From assembly GCA_040904825.1 (NCBI GenBank), contig JBBDSU010000038.1, forward strand, positions 1-38,408: a DNA stretch of 38,408 bases, in the 5' to 3' direction. Source of the DNA: JBBDSU01 sp040904825 (GTDB lineage: Bacteria; Actinomycetota; Nitriliruptoria; Nitriliruptorales; Nitriliruptoraceae). The translations under genes were made by a program, and so were the position numbers. This document shows positions 1-7,340 of this stretch, piece after piece; the stretch's first letter is position 1, and each line of letters starts with the position of its first letter. Under the pieces are notes generated by a model, which searched no databases, was not told the DNA's origin, and saw nothing but the letters and a program-made list of their open reading frames with translations.

Positions 1-231
1 TCGATGGGCGCGACGGTCGCTGCTTCGTTTTGCGATGCTGGCCACCATGTCATGTGGATCAGCCACGGGCGAAGTGCGGGAACTGTCGAGCGTGCTGAGG
101 CTGCTGGACTGACGGCCGTGGACACACTTGCCGAAGCGGTCCAGGCTGTCGATGTCGCCGCGGTGATGCAAGCCATCGTTGATGCTGGACATCCGTCGGC
201 ATCGTCAAACGACGAGGCGGTTCGCCCATAG
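1..231 (+). pseudogene. Truncated NAD(P)-binding oxidoreductase fragment
   Basis: The reading frame is open from the left edge and ends with TAG at 229-231. Its first visible residues (SMGATVAASFCDAGHHV) look like the GxMGxxxA nucleotide-binding turn of the 6-phosphogluconate dehydrogenase/3-hydroxyisobutyrate dehydrogenase-like Rossmann family. After about 50 residues, at ...AVQAVDV, the usual strand that leads into the 'DVVxxxxPP' stretch is replaced by a short unrelated tail and a stop. Family members are about 280-300 residues, so only the first quarter of the fold is present. This is either a real internal or C-terminal deletion or an assembly join. The N-terminus lies just outside the window. 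Family assignment rests on motif recognition only. Confidence 0.42.
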
Positions 232-347
232 CCTTGGCGCTCCAGGCAGCCGTCATCCACCGGTGGCCTGCCCGCTGAAGCCTCCGCGAGTAGGGCTCAG
301 GTGACGGACGGGCGGTGGGGTGGAGGTGTGGTGGACACGGAGTGAGA

Positions 348-1415
348 ATGACTGATGTGACTGCAGTTCGCCGGCATGCTGACTCGCCGTTCATCAGGGC
401 GGCGCGAGGCGAGCCGCACGACATCGTCCCCGTGTGGTTCATGCGACAGGCGGGCCGTGCGCTGGCCGAGTACCGAGCGATTCGTGAGCGCCACTCGTTC
501 GAAGAGGTGGTTCACACCCCTGAAGTGGCGGCTGAGGTGACGTTGCAGCCAGTCCGCCGGTACGGCGTTGATGCAGCGATCTTGTTTTCCGACATTGTCA
601 CACCGCTTCAAGCCATCGGTGTCGGCATTGAAATCAAGCCTGGAGTTGGTCCCGTTGTGGCCGAGCCGTTTCGAGCCGAGGCTGATCTGCGCCGCCTACG
701 TCCGCTTGAGCCCGACGAGGACATCTCCTATGTCCTGGACACTGTTGGGATTGTGGCTGGCGAGATTGACGTGCCACTCATCGGCTTCGCGGGCGCGCCT
801 TTCACCTTGGCGAGCTATCTCGTCGAGGGGGGCCCGTCTAGGTCGTACACGAAAACCAAAGCGTTGATGTTCTCCGATGAAGCGACCTGGCACCGGATGA
901 TGGATCACCTGGCGGGCATTGTTGCCGCCAGCTTGCGGGCGCAGGTAGAACGGGGCGCCGCGGCCGTCCAGTTGTTCGACTCGTGGGCCGGCGCGCTTCA
1001 CCCGGCAGACTATGAGCGCTATGTCCTGCCCCACAGCCGGCGGATTCTGGCATCACTCGCCGATCTCGATGTGCCTCGGATTCACTTTGGAGTCGGCACC
1101 GGCGAGCTGCTGGGGCTGATGGCTGCGGCTGGGGCTGACGTGGTCGGCGTAGATTGGCGGGTTGAACTGGCCGAAGGTCGACGACGGATACCGGACGGTG
1201 TCGGGTTCCAAGGCAATCTTGAGCCTGCGGTGTGCCTGGCGCCATGGCCGCAGGTCGAAGCGCGCGTGAACGACGTCTTGTCTGCCGCAGACGGACGGGT
1301 GGACCACATCTTCAACCTCGGCCACGGAGTGCTGCCGGCGACTGATCCAGCCGTGTTGGCGCGGATCGTCGAGCTGGTTCACCGTGTCGGGGTCGTCAAC
1401 GAGGTAGCACGGTGA
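348..1415 (+). CDS. hemE: Uroporphyrinogen decarboxylase
   Basis: Cytoplasmic HemE decarboxylates the four acetate side chains of uroporphyrinogen III to give coproporphyrinogen III. The 355-aa product has the usual length. Diagnostic segments are visible in order: the PVWFMRQAGR signature near residues 28-37, the aspartate-bearing ILFSDIVTPLQAIG, GFAGAPFTLASYLVEGG, HFGVGTGELL, the VDWR segment, QGNLEPAVCLAP and the C-terminal FNLGHGVLPATDP. I chose the ATG at 348 because GGAG lies 5 bases upstream and conserved sequence begins soon after; an in-frame GTG at 315 would add 11 unconserved residues. hemY follows after 13 bases, so the two are probably one transcript for consecutive heme steps. 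Confidence 0.96.
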   Translation: MTDVTAVRRHADSPFIRAARGEPHDIVPVWFMRQAGRALAEYRAIRERHSFEEVVHTPEVAAEVTLQPVRRYGVDAAILFSDIVTPLQAIGVGIEIKPGVGPVVAEPFRAEADLRRLRPLEPDEDISYVLDTVGIVAGEIDVPLIGFAGAPFTLASYLVEGGPSRSYTKTKALMFSDEATWHRMMDHLAGIVAASLRAQVERGAAAVQLFDSWAGALHPADYERYVLPHSRRILASLADLDVPRIHFGVGTGELLGLMAAAGADVVGVDWRVELAEGRRRIPDGVGFQGNLEPAVCLAPWPQVEARVNDVLSAADGRVDHIFNLGHGVLPATDPAVLARIVELVHRVGVVNEVAR

Positions 1416-1428
1416 CCGTGGCACACCG

Positions 1429-2844
1429 ATGACGATGGCATCTCCATCGGCCGCGCCGAAGTCTGCAAGGCCACACGTTGTGGTCATCGGTGCCGGTTTT
1501 ACCGGCTTGGCGACCGCCTGGAGGGTTCGCGACGGTGCCGAGGTCACGGTTCTCGAGGCTTCTGACCGGCCAGGTGGCATGATTCACACCGTCGATTTCG
1601 ACGGGTGCCGGTTCGATGTAGGTGCGGATGCGTTTCTGGCTCGACGTCCGGAAGCTGAACGCCTGGCGCGTGATCTGGGATTCGGAGATGAAGACCTGGT
1701 TGCGCCGGCGACGGGCAACGTGTTGCTGTGGCGGGATGGACGATTGCGCCGCCTGCCGCGTGGCACGGTGATGGGCGCTCCGACGGACATCGTGAGCTTG
1801 GCAACAGCGCGAGTTTTGTCACCAGCCCAGCTGGCTAGGGCAGCTGCTGAACCTGCCGTGGCGCTGTTCCGTCGCGGTGAAGCCAGGGCGTTCGACGACA
1901 TCAGCGTGGGCGAATTGGTGAGCCGACGGTTTGGCCGTGCGGTTGCCGATCGCCTGGTGGATCCGCTACTCGCCGGCGTGTACGCCGGGGACTTGTTCGA
2001 CCTCAGCGCTCGGGCCACGGTGCCGCAACTGTGGCACGCTGCCACCACGGGTTCGATCCGGCGCCATTTCAAGCGACAGTCCACAACGAAGCCTGCCGTC
2101 GACACTCCCGTGTTCCTGACGGTCAGGGGCGGTCTGTCGCGGCTCGTCACACGAATGGCCGACACGCTTGGCAGTGCACTGCGTCTGGGTGAGGTCGTTG
2201 AGCGCATTGACCCTGTCGTTGGCGGTCGATGGCGTATTACGACCAAGCATGCAACGTCATATGAGGCCGATCACGTGATCGTGGCCGTGCCGCCAGCTGT
2301 CGCGTCAGGCGTGCTGAGCACGGTCGACAGGGTCGTCGCCGAGAAATTGAGCGACTTTGCCGCAGCGTCAGTTGGAGTTGTCGCACTGTCATACCCGAAC
2401 GCCAGCCGCGACACGCTTCCGGCGGCCAGCGGGATTCTGGCGGCTCGAAGCAATGACACGTCGATCGTCAAGGCGGTCACGTTCAGCACCCGAAAGTGGC
2501 CTCACATGGCGGCGCATCCCCGAGTGCTCCTGCGGGCAAGCGTGGGACGCATCGGTGACACGCGGGCCCTGGCGCTCAATGATGAGGCGCTGATCGCCCA
2601 GGTAGATGCCGAAGTCCGCGCAATGACCGGCATGGTGGACAGTCCGGTAGCAACGATGGTCATGCGCTGGCCCGCAGCGTTGCCCCAGTACGCCGTCGGC
2701 CATCTCGAGACGGTCGCGGGTCTGCGAGATCGGCTGGCAGCGAGCGGGCCGGGCATTCACCTTGCCGGGGCGGCGTTCGATGGGCTCGGCCTTGCGGCTC
2801 GTGCCGCCGAGGCCGACCGCCTGGCTCAGCTGATTATGCCGTGA
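1429..2844 (+). CDS. hemY: Coproporphyrinogen III / protoporphyrinogen oxidase (HemY type)
   Basis: FAD-dependent oxidase of the HemY (CgoX) family. In actinobacteria these enzymes oxidise coproporphyrinogen III to coproporphyrin III in the coproporphyrin-dependent heme route. The N-terminus carries the dinucleotide-binding motif VVVIGAGFTGLATA followed by an E-x-S-D-R-P-G-G strand (LEASDRPGG), then FDVGADAFLARRPEA, typical of the flavin amine oxidase fold. The C-terminus has the second FAD contact, GIHLAGAAFDGLGLAARAAEADRLA. At 471 aa it is full length. Start at ATG 1429; a second in-frame ATG is at 1435. It is placed directly after hemE. The coproheme decarboxylase gene (chdC/hemQ), often close by, is not seen here. 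The SRAP-domain gene converges on it, leaving 6 bases between stops. Confidence 0.93.
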   Translation: MTMASPSAAPKSARPHVVVIGAGFTGLATAWRVRDGAEVTVLEASDRPGGMIHTVDFDGCRFDVGADAFLARRPEAERLARDLGFGDEDLVAPATGNVLLWRDGRLRRLPRGTVMGAPTDIVSLATARVLSPAQLARAAAEPAVALFRRGEARAFDDISVGELVSRRFGRAVADRLVDPLLAGVYAGDLFDLSARATVPQLWHAATTGSIRRHFKRQSTTKPAVDTPVFLTVRGGLSRLVTRMADTLGSALRLGEVVERIDPVVGGRWRITTKHATSYEADHVIVAVPPAVASGVLSTVDRVVAEKLSDFAAASVGVVALSYPNASRDTLPAASGILAARSNDTSIVKAVTFSTRKWPHMAAHPRVLLRASVGRIGDTRALALNDEALIAQVDAEVRAMTGMVDSPVATMVMRWPAALPQYAVGHLETVAGLRDRLAASGPGIHLAGAAFDGLGLAARAAEADRLAQLIMP

Positions 2845-2850
2845 ATGTCG

Positions 2851-3552
2851 TTACGCCATCACCGGTTCCAACAATTCAGGTCCGTCGTTGCGCACGTTGT
2901 TGACGCGCGTACTGATCGGCGTCATGGTTAGTTCGGGAGGGTCGAGTGCCAGCACGGCATCGTGCAGATAGGGCGCTTCGTCGGCTTCGGCACTCAGCCA
3001 CGTGTCCCACAATGTCGCTGGCAGGATCACCGGCATCCGATCGTGGATCAAGGCTGTATTGCCGCGCGCCTCGGTGGTGATGATCGCTGTGCTGGTCGTG
3101 GGTTGCGATCCAATGTCGCTCGCTGCATCGGGACTCCACGTCCTCCAGATGGCGGCAAAGGCCAATGGAGTCTTATCGAGGTCGGCGATGGCATAGGGAT
3201 TCTTGGGGGTTCCATCACCGGGATCCATCCATTCGTAGTACGCGTCTGCTGGGACGAGGCAGCGGCGTTGTCGCCACGATGAGGCGAACATGCGGTTCGA
3301 AGTGATGGTTTCGAGGCGAGCGTTGATCGGTTGCCCCCGTCCACCTACTGTCTTGGCCCACTGCGGCACGAACCCCCATCGCATCGTGCGCAGTGTTCGG
3401 CCAGCAGCGCCTTCGACCACTGAGTAGATGTCTGACGTCGGTGCAACGTTGTATCGCGGGGTGTGATCGTGGCCTGCGAGTTGCACAGTGTCGACCGCCA
3501 ATTGGTGAGCCAGCCGATCGGGCGGAGTCGCTGAGACGTATCGTCCGCACAT
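2851..3552 (-). CDS. yedK: SRAP (HMCES/YedK) abasic-site DNA-protein crosslink protein
   Basis: SRAP-domain proteins use Cys2, exposed after removal of the initiator Met, to form a thiazolidine crosslink with abasic sites in single-stranded DNA and so shield them. The product begins M-C-G-R-Y, exactly the required start, which fixes the start at 3552 rather than an upstream in-frame codon at 3606; GAAAGGCGG lies just upstream. Other family landmarks are present: N77 in INARLET, E107 in DAYYEW, the MRWGFVPQWAK stretch and H170 in ALIHDRMPVI, which correspond to the active-site Asn, Glu and His. The length is 233 aa, normal for the family. Monocistronic by position, convergent with hemY. Confidence 0.94.
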   Translation of the reverse strand: MCGRYVSATPPDRLAHQLAVDTVQLAGHDHTPRYNVAPTSDIYSVVEGAAGRTLRTMRWGFVPQWAKTVGGRGQPINARLETITSNRMFASSWRQRRCLVPADAYYEWMDPGDGTPKNPYAIADLDKTPLAFAAIWRTWSPDAASDIGSQPTTSTAIITTEARGNTALIHDRMPVILPATLWDTWLSAEADEAPYLHDAVLALDPPELTMTPISTRVNNVRNDGPELLEPVMA

Positions 3553-3671
3553 GTGGCCGCCTTTCGGTGTGATGTCACTGGATGTTGATGCTGCCGTTAG
3601 TACCATCCGTGCGGCATCGATGGTGGCATCGTCGTTGAGGCCGTGCCGGTCAGCCAGGAGGTTGCAGACAG

Positions 3672-3830
3672 ATGGCGCAATTCGATCCTGTCGAAGACCG
3701 GATCCGTCGTGATCCCGTCGTATGGCGGACCATACGGTGGATGATTGCGTTGATCGCCTTCGTCGGTGCGCTCGCGGTGCTGTTTCCTATGGCGGTTGAG
3801 GCGGTACGCGATCTCGTCAGACTCATGTGA
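3672..3830 (+). CDS. Small single-pass membrane protein, 52 aa
   Basis: A short frame from ATG 3672 to TGA 3828-3830 encodes 52 residues. It is preceded by a perfect AGGAGG at 3656-3661 with 10 bases to the start, the best Shine-Dalgarno in this part of the window. The N-terminal 24 residues are charged (MAQFDPVEDRIRRDPVWRTI), then comes one hydrophobic helix (WMIALIAFVGALAVLFPMAV) and a short basic tail (EAVRDLVRLM). That is the layout of a small single-span protein with the N-terminus probably inside. I recognise no family. It sits alone between the divergently oriented SRAP gene and the pterin dehydratase gene. Confidence 0.72.
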   Translation: MAQFDPVEDRIRRDPVVWRTIRWMIALIAFVGALAVLFPMAVEAVRDLVRLM

Positions 3831-4041
3831 GCACGTCGCGCACGAGGATGGCCGACATGCTGTGTTCGAGAGCGCGCGCTGACCTGCCTTGAGGGCGAGG
3901 TGCAGTGGGCTTCCGACGTGGCATCGTCTCGGGCTTGGCAGAAGATGACGTAGCCACCATTGAGGTGGTGGGCGAGTGGCCCTAGCGCCAGGTGCAAAGC
4001 GATGGCAACCTCAGATCACCACCTGAAGAGGAGCCAGCGCG
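3831..4041 (+). other. Intergenic stretch with no assignable feature
   Basis: The 211 bases between the small membrane protein and the pterin dehydratase show no convincing gene. The only long frame here is on the minus strand (3997 down to 3650); it runs through the 52-aa gene in reverse, lacks a ribosome-binding site and becomes Arg/Ser/Thr-rich, as shadow frames do. AGAGGAG near 4026-4032 serves the downstream gene. Confidence 0.4.
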
Positions 4042-4326
4042 ATGGGACTGTTGGATCACGAGGACATTGAGGAAGCGCTCGAACAACTTGACGGTTGGGC
4101 CCGAGACGGCGACGAAATCTCGCGAACGTTTCGGTGCGACGATTTTCTCCAAGCGATTGCTTTCATCAACCGCATTGCACAGTTGGCTGACGATGCGAAT
4201 CATCATCCAGAGTTGCGCAACATCTACGACACTGTCGAGGTGCGGTTGACGACACACGATGCCGGCGGTGTGACCGAACAGGATCTGGACATGGCGCGCA
4301 GCATCCAGATCACCTACGACGAGTAG
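4042..4326 (+). CDS. phhB: 4a-hydroxytetrahydrobiopterin dehydratase (PCD/DCoH family)
   Basis: A 94-aa protein of the pterin-4a-carbinolamine dehydratase family, which dehydrates 4a-hydroxytetrahydropterin during pterin recycling. The family signature is clear: NHHPELRNIYDTVEVRLTTHDAGGVTEQDLDMA contains the H-H-P motif, the aromatic residue, the second His and the terminal Asp at the expected spacings, given here in part only (HHPELRNIY, then TTHDAGGVT). The N-terminal DGWARDGDEISRTFRCDDF fits the first strand-helix unit. GAGGAG lies about 9 bases before the ATG. No aromatic hydroxylase is adjacent, so the substrate in this organism is unknown; many bacterial members occur without one. Confidence 0.9.
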   Translation: MGLLDHEDIEEALEQLDGWARDGDEISRTFRCDDFLQAIAFINRIAQLADDANHHPELRNIYDTVEVRLTTHDAGGVTEQDLDMARSIQITYDE

Positions 4327-4378
4327 AACCCGAGCGTGCGTGCGGAGCGAGCCAGGACGGATCCAGGAACCATTGAGC

Positions 4379-4478
4379 NNNNNNNNNNNNNNNNNNNNNN
4401 NNNNNNNNNNNNNNNNNNNNNNNNNNNNNNNNNNNNNNNNNNNNNNNNNNNNNNNNNNNNNNNNNNNNNNNNNNNNNN
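4379..4478. other. Assembly gap (100 N)
   Basis: Exactly 100 N, the conventional placeholder for a gap of unknown size. Unlike the second gap in this window, I find no shared sequence between the two flanks, so real sequence is probably missing between the pterin dehydratase gene and the metalloprotease gene. The order and orientation of what lies left and right depends on this join. Confidence 0.95.
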
Positions 4479-4509
4479 GGATCGACAACGCGGGTAGGTG
4501 AGAATTCAA

Positions 4510-5421
4510 TCACCGAGAGGTGAAGCGTTCCACCGCCGGCACCTCGATGCAGTCGGCGTCACCCGCGACGTAGGCCAGGCCAGCTTTGTCACCAGGTCCG
4601 AACTCGATTGGACCTTCGCCTGGTGGTCCATACATCAGTTCATTGGGGTCGTCGACGTGGTCAAGTCCGACGAGGTGCATGACCTCGTGCAGGATGGTTG
4701 CGCCCCACGAATGAGATCGGTCATCCCAGCCGGTGGTGATGTGGTCGTGCCTGGTTAGGTGGGTCCCAAAGTGGGCCCGTTGAGCGTTGAAGACAATCTG
4801 GCCCGTGACAAACGTTCGCTGTTGCGCCGTCCCGATGGCAACCGGAATGGCAAGACCTCGATCCGCGTGGCCGAGATCAAGGTCGGTCTCTCCTGGAGAT
4901 GCCCAGGCGATCAACACAGGCGCCCAGCCGGTGGTGCCATTTCGGGCGCTGATGAGCGATCGGTCCGATCGCGGACGTTCGGCCGTGGTGCCTACGATGT
5001 CGAAGGTGAGGGCGGTCGCCTCGTCGACGCGGCGCAATGCCTCCTCCAAGTCATCGATCCAGCCGTCAGGCCCGCCGTCGGGGCTGATCGCCACCTTGAT
5101 CGGTCGGCATGGATCCCATCTGATCGGCCCCCCATCGGCATTATGGCCCCAGACTGCGAACGGGCTGGCTGAGGTCCGGTCGCCAGTCGGTTGGTCCTTG
5201 CCGGTGTGATCGCGAGACGCTTCGAGATCGACTGGTTCGTCGCTGTCAGCGGGAGTTGAACCGCTTACACTCCAAAGACTGAATGCGGCGACAGCTGCCA
5301 CGATGGCCGTGCCAACAAGTGCCAGAGTTGCTCCGACCGCGGTCCGCACGGTAATCGTGCCGCTGGCAGACCACGCCGCCGGCACGGTTGGGGAATGGGA
5401 CGGCTGCCTTCGGAATTTCAC
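4510..5421 (-). CDS. Membrane-anchored matrixin-like zinc metalloprotease
   Basis: A 303-aa protein with one N-terminal hydrophobic helix (about residues 27-52) and an extracytoplasmic region. It carries the metzincin zinc site H245-E-V-M-H-L-V-G-L-D-H255 (HExxHxxGxxH) and a downstream Met in NELMYGP, consistent with a Met-turn as in peptidase family M10. The preceding domain (GPIRWDPCRPIKVAI) resembles the start of bacterial matrixin-like catalytic domains. Start is GTG at 5421, 10 bases after the stop of the upstream membrane-protein gene, so the two are probably cotranscribed. The substrate cannot be inferred. The catalytic motif is intact, so it is likely active. Confidence 0.85.
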   Translation of the reverse strand: MKFRRQPSHSPTVPAAWSASGTITVRTAVGATLALVGTAIVAAVAAFSLWSVSGSTPADSDEPVDLEASRDHTGKDQPTGDRTSASPFAVWGHNADGGPIRWDPCRPIKVAISPDGGPDGWIDDLEEALRRVDEATALTFDIVGTTAERPRSDRSLISARNGTTGWAPVLIAWASPGETDLDLGHADRGLAIPVAIGTAQQRTFVTGQIVFNAQRAHFGTHLTRHDHITTGWDDRSHSWGATILHEVMHLVGLDHVDDPNELMYGPPGEGPIEFGPGDKAGLAYVAGDADCIEVPAVERFTSR

Positions 5422-5431
5422 GGTGCTGCCG

Positions 5432-5935
5432 CTAGCGAAGCCGGTCGTCCGGCGTCTGCTTGCCGAGGAGGTAGATGATCCCGGCGATCGTGAACACCAT
5501 GATGGGAATGCTCAGCGGGCGTATCACCGCCGACAGGAGCAGTCCCACCATCAGAAGTCCAAGCGGGCGTGCTAGTGCATTCATTCGTTCTGATGCCATC
5601 GGCCGCGCTGGTGATTCCTTGCCCGTTTGGGTCGGCCGCTTCTGCGCCGTGCCAGTTGCTTGCCGGCGTGCTGCACGGGCGATGGCATCCATATTGGCGA
5701 CGAGCGTCTGATGCGCTGTCGCCGCCTGCTCGTCGGGCACGGTCACGATGACACCTTTGCGGGTGCGTTTCGCCTGCGGCGACAATCCCGCTTGCGCCAG
5801 TGCTTGTACGAGGACCGTTGCTTGCTCAGGCGGCCAGGTTCCGAGATCCTCGGCCACAATTCCTCCGGGTTGAACGTCACGAGTGAAGATGCCAGGCTTG
5901 CCGAAGTCAACGTGCCGGCCAGGTCCTGCCATCAT
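5432..5935 (-). CDS. Membrane protein with two C-terminal helices, unknown function
   Basis: About 167 aa. The first half is soluble (GGIVAEDLGTWPPEQATVLV, then a stretch like a small alpha/beta domain ending at IARAARRQ). A Gln/Thr/Lys-rich linker follows, then two closely spaced hydrophobic helices (PLGLLMVGLLLSAVI and IPIMVFTIAGIIYLLG). The start is uncertain: the open frame extends to 6091, but that would overlap the divergent acyltransferase gene, so I place it at the tandem ATGs 5935/5932. I recognise no family; the N-terminal part might be DUF2007-like, but that is only an impression. The metalloprotease gene follows 10 bases after its stop. Confidence 0.65.
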   Translation of the reverse strand: MMAGPGRHVDFGKPGIFTRDVQPGGIVAEDLGTWPPEQATVLVQALAQAGLSPQAKRTRKGVIVTVPDEQAATAHQTLVANMDAIARAARRQATGTAQKRPTQTGKESPARPMASERMNALARPLGLLMVGLLLSAVIRPLSIPIMVFTIAGIIYLLGKQTPDDRLR

Positions 5936-6032
5936 GCCGGTTGGGTCGACGTGTGCAGGGCATATCCGTAGGCTACCGATGCTACGGCGGCCATTCGGCC
6001 GGCATCGGACGGAGGCAAGCTCTTTGGGTTCA

Positions 6033-6809
6033 ATGCGGGGCGCCCCTGGCATGTACCGGATGCTGCGCCGCATCATCCCGCCGATCGCCACGCCCTACTT
6101 GCGGCTGGAGATCGAAGGTCTTGGCCACATTCCAGCAGATGGTCCGGCAGTGCTGGCCTGCAACCACCTATCGTTCATCGATTCAATCGTGCTGCCCCTC
6201 TACGTGCCGCGCCCAGTCTATTTTCTTGGCAAAGCGGACTACTGGGATTCGTGGAGGACCCGCTGGTTCGTGCAAGGCACCGGGGTTGTTCCTGTCTATC
6301 GAGACGGTGGGGAGAAGGGGGCGGGAAGCCTCCGTACCGGTGTTGAGATCTTGCGTCGCGGGGATTTGCTGGGCATCTATCCAGAAGGCACCCGAAGCCC
6401 CGACGGCCGCATGTTCAAAGGCAAGACCGGTCCGGTGAGGATGGCGCTTGAGGCCGGTGCGCCGATTGTCCCATGCGCGGTCCTTGGATCTGACCGGGCC
6501 ATGCCGTCGGGCAAGCGTGTGCCTCGTCGACATCCAGTAACCGTCCGATACGGCGAACCCCTTGATCTGTCGCATTACCGCACTGACACGGCAGATCCCG
6601 GCGTGCTGAGAACCGCAACCGATGAACTGATGACAGCCATCATGGGGTTGTCGGGGCAACGTTACGTCGATGCCTACGCAAGCGACATCAAGTCGGGAGC
6701 CGTCGGTCCCGCTGACGTACTGCCATCGACCGTGCCGGGAAATCGGGGCCCGGCCGCTGGTGACGACGATGCCAATCGCTCATTCGGGGTCGAGCGCGAT
6801 CGACACTGA
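6033..6809 (+). CDS. plsC: 1-acyl-sn-glycerol-3-phosphate acyltransferase family (PlsC-like)
   Basis: LPLAT-family membrane-associated acyltransferase, likely esterifying lysophosphatidate or a related acceptor during phospholipid synthesis. The four family blocks are visible: NHLSFIDS (the NHxxxxD catalytic block), the basic segment around GTGVVPVYRDGG, YPEGTRSPDGRMFKGKTGP (the EGTR block) and IVPCAVLGSD. Length 258 aa from ATG 6033. Starts at 6051 or 6060 are also possible, because no strong ribosome-binding site marks any of them; the open frame reaches back to 5883 but would run into the divergent gene. Its 3' end overlaps the convergent msrB gene by 30 bases. Confidence 0.88.
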   Translation: MRGAPGMYRMLRRIIPPIATPYLRLEIEGLGHIPADGPAVLACNHLSFIDSIVLPLYVPRPVYFLGKADYWDSWRTRWFVQGTGVVPVYRDGGEKGAGSLRTGVEILRRGDLLGIYPEGTRSPDGRMFKGKTGPVRMALEAGAPIVPCAVLGSDRAMPSGKRVPRRHPVTVRYGEPLDLSHYRTDTADPGVLRTATDELMTAIMGLSGQRYVDAYASDIKSGAVGPADVLPSTVPGNRGPAAGDDDANRSFGVERDRH

Positions 6810-7190
6810 GTTGATGCAGTAGCGCAGGCCGGTTGGTTGGTCAGGCGCGTCGTCGAAGACATGGCCGAGGTGGCCGTCGCACTGGGCACACCGAATTTCG
6901 ATGCGCCGCATGCCCAGGGTCATGTCGTTATGTTCAACGACGGCGTCATCGGTTGCCGGGGCATAGAAGCTCGGCCACCCACAGTGCGCGTCGAATTTGG
7001 TGTCACTGTCAAACAGGTGGGCGTTGCAACCAGCGCAACGGTAAGTCCCAGGAGTGGTCGTATCCCAGTATGCGCCCGCAAATGGCCGCTCTGTTCCGGC
7101 TTGACGCAAGACACGGAACTGCTCCGGCGTCAGCTTCGAGTGCCATTCGTCCTCAGTCGGTCGGGTAGGCCCCGTGGGTTTGTCCGTCAT
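6780..7190 (-). CDS. msrB: Peptide-methionine (R)-S-oxide reductase
   Basis: MsrB reduces the R-sulfoxide of methionine in oxidised proteins. The 136-aa product has the four structural zinc Cys in two CxxC pairs (CAGCNAHLF and CAQCDGHLGHVF), the CGWPSF block and the catalytic block RYCINSVS with the nucleophilic Cys. The start at ATG 7190 is supported by GGAGG about 5 bases upstream on this strand. The gene is divergent from pfkA, with 150 bases between starts holding a perfect inverted repeat, and its 3' end overlaps plsC by 30 bases. Confidence 0.95.
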   Translation of the reverse strand: MTDKPTGPTRPTEDEWHSKLTPEQFRVLRQAGTERPFAGAYWDTTTPGTYRCAGCNAHLFDSDTKFDAHCGWPSFYAPATDDAVVEHNDMTLGMRRIEIRCAQCDGHLGHVFDDAPDQPTGLRYCINSVSIALDPE

Positions 7191-7275
7191 AGCGCCTCCA
7201 CAACAGCCGTGTCCTGGCGTGGCGAAACATCGAAGTCCGGTGACAGGTGTCTCGACGTGTGCATTGCTGACTGAT

Positions 7276-7304
7276 CGATCCTACGGGATCCTCACGTAGG
7301 ATCG
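7276..7304. promoter_or_regulatory. Perfect 10-bp inverted repeat between msrB and pfkA
   Basis: CGATCCTACG at 7276-7285 is exactly repeated in inverted form as CGTAGGATCG at 7295-7304 with a 9-base spacer. Centres of the arms are 19 bases apart, about two helical turns, as expected for a dimeric repressor site. It lies 36 bases upstream of the pfkA start in the divergent msrB-pfkA promoter region and lacks a T-run, so an operator is more likely than a terminator. Which protein binds is unknown. Confidence 0.55.
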
Positions 7305-7340
7305 CTGTGACTTAACTGACCACTGCAGAACAGGTTGACC

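Noticed and set aside
3650..3997. 115-aa minus-strand frame
   Set aside because: It runs antisense through the 52-aa gene that has the better ribosome-binding site, and most of it is Arg/Ser/Thr-rich shadow sequence.
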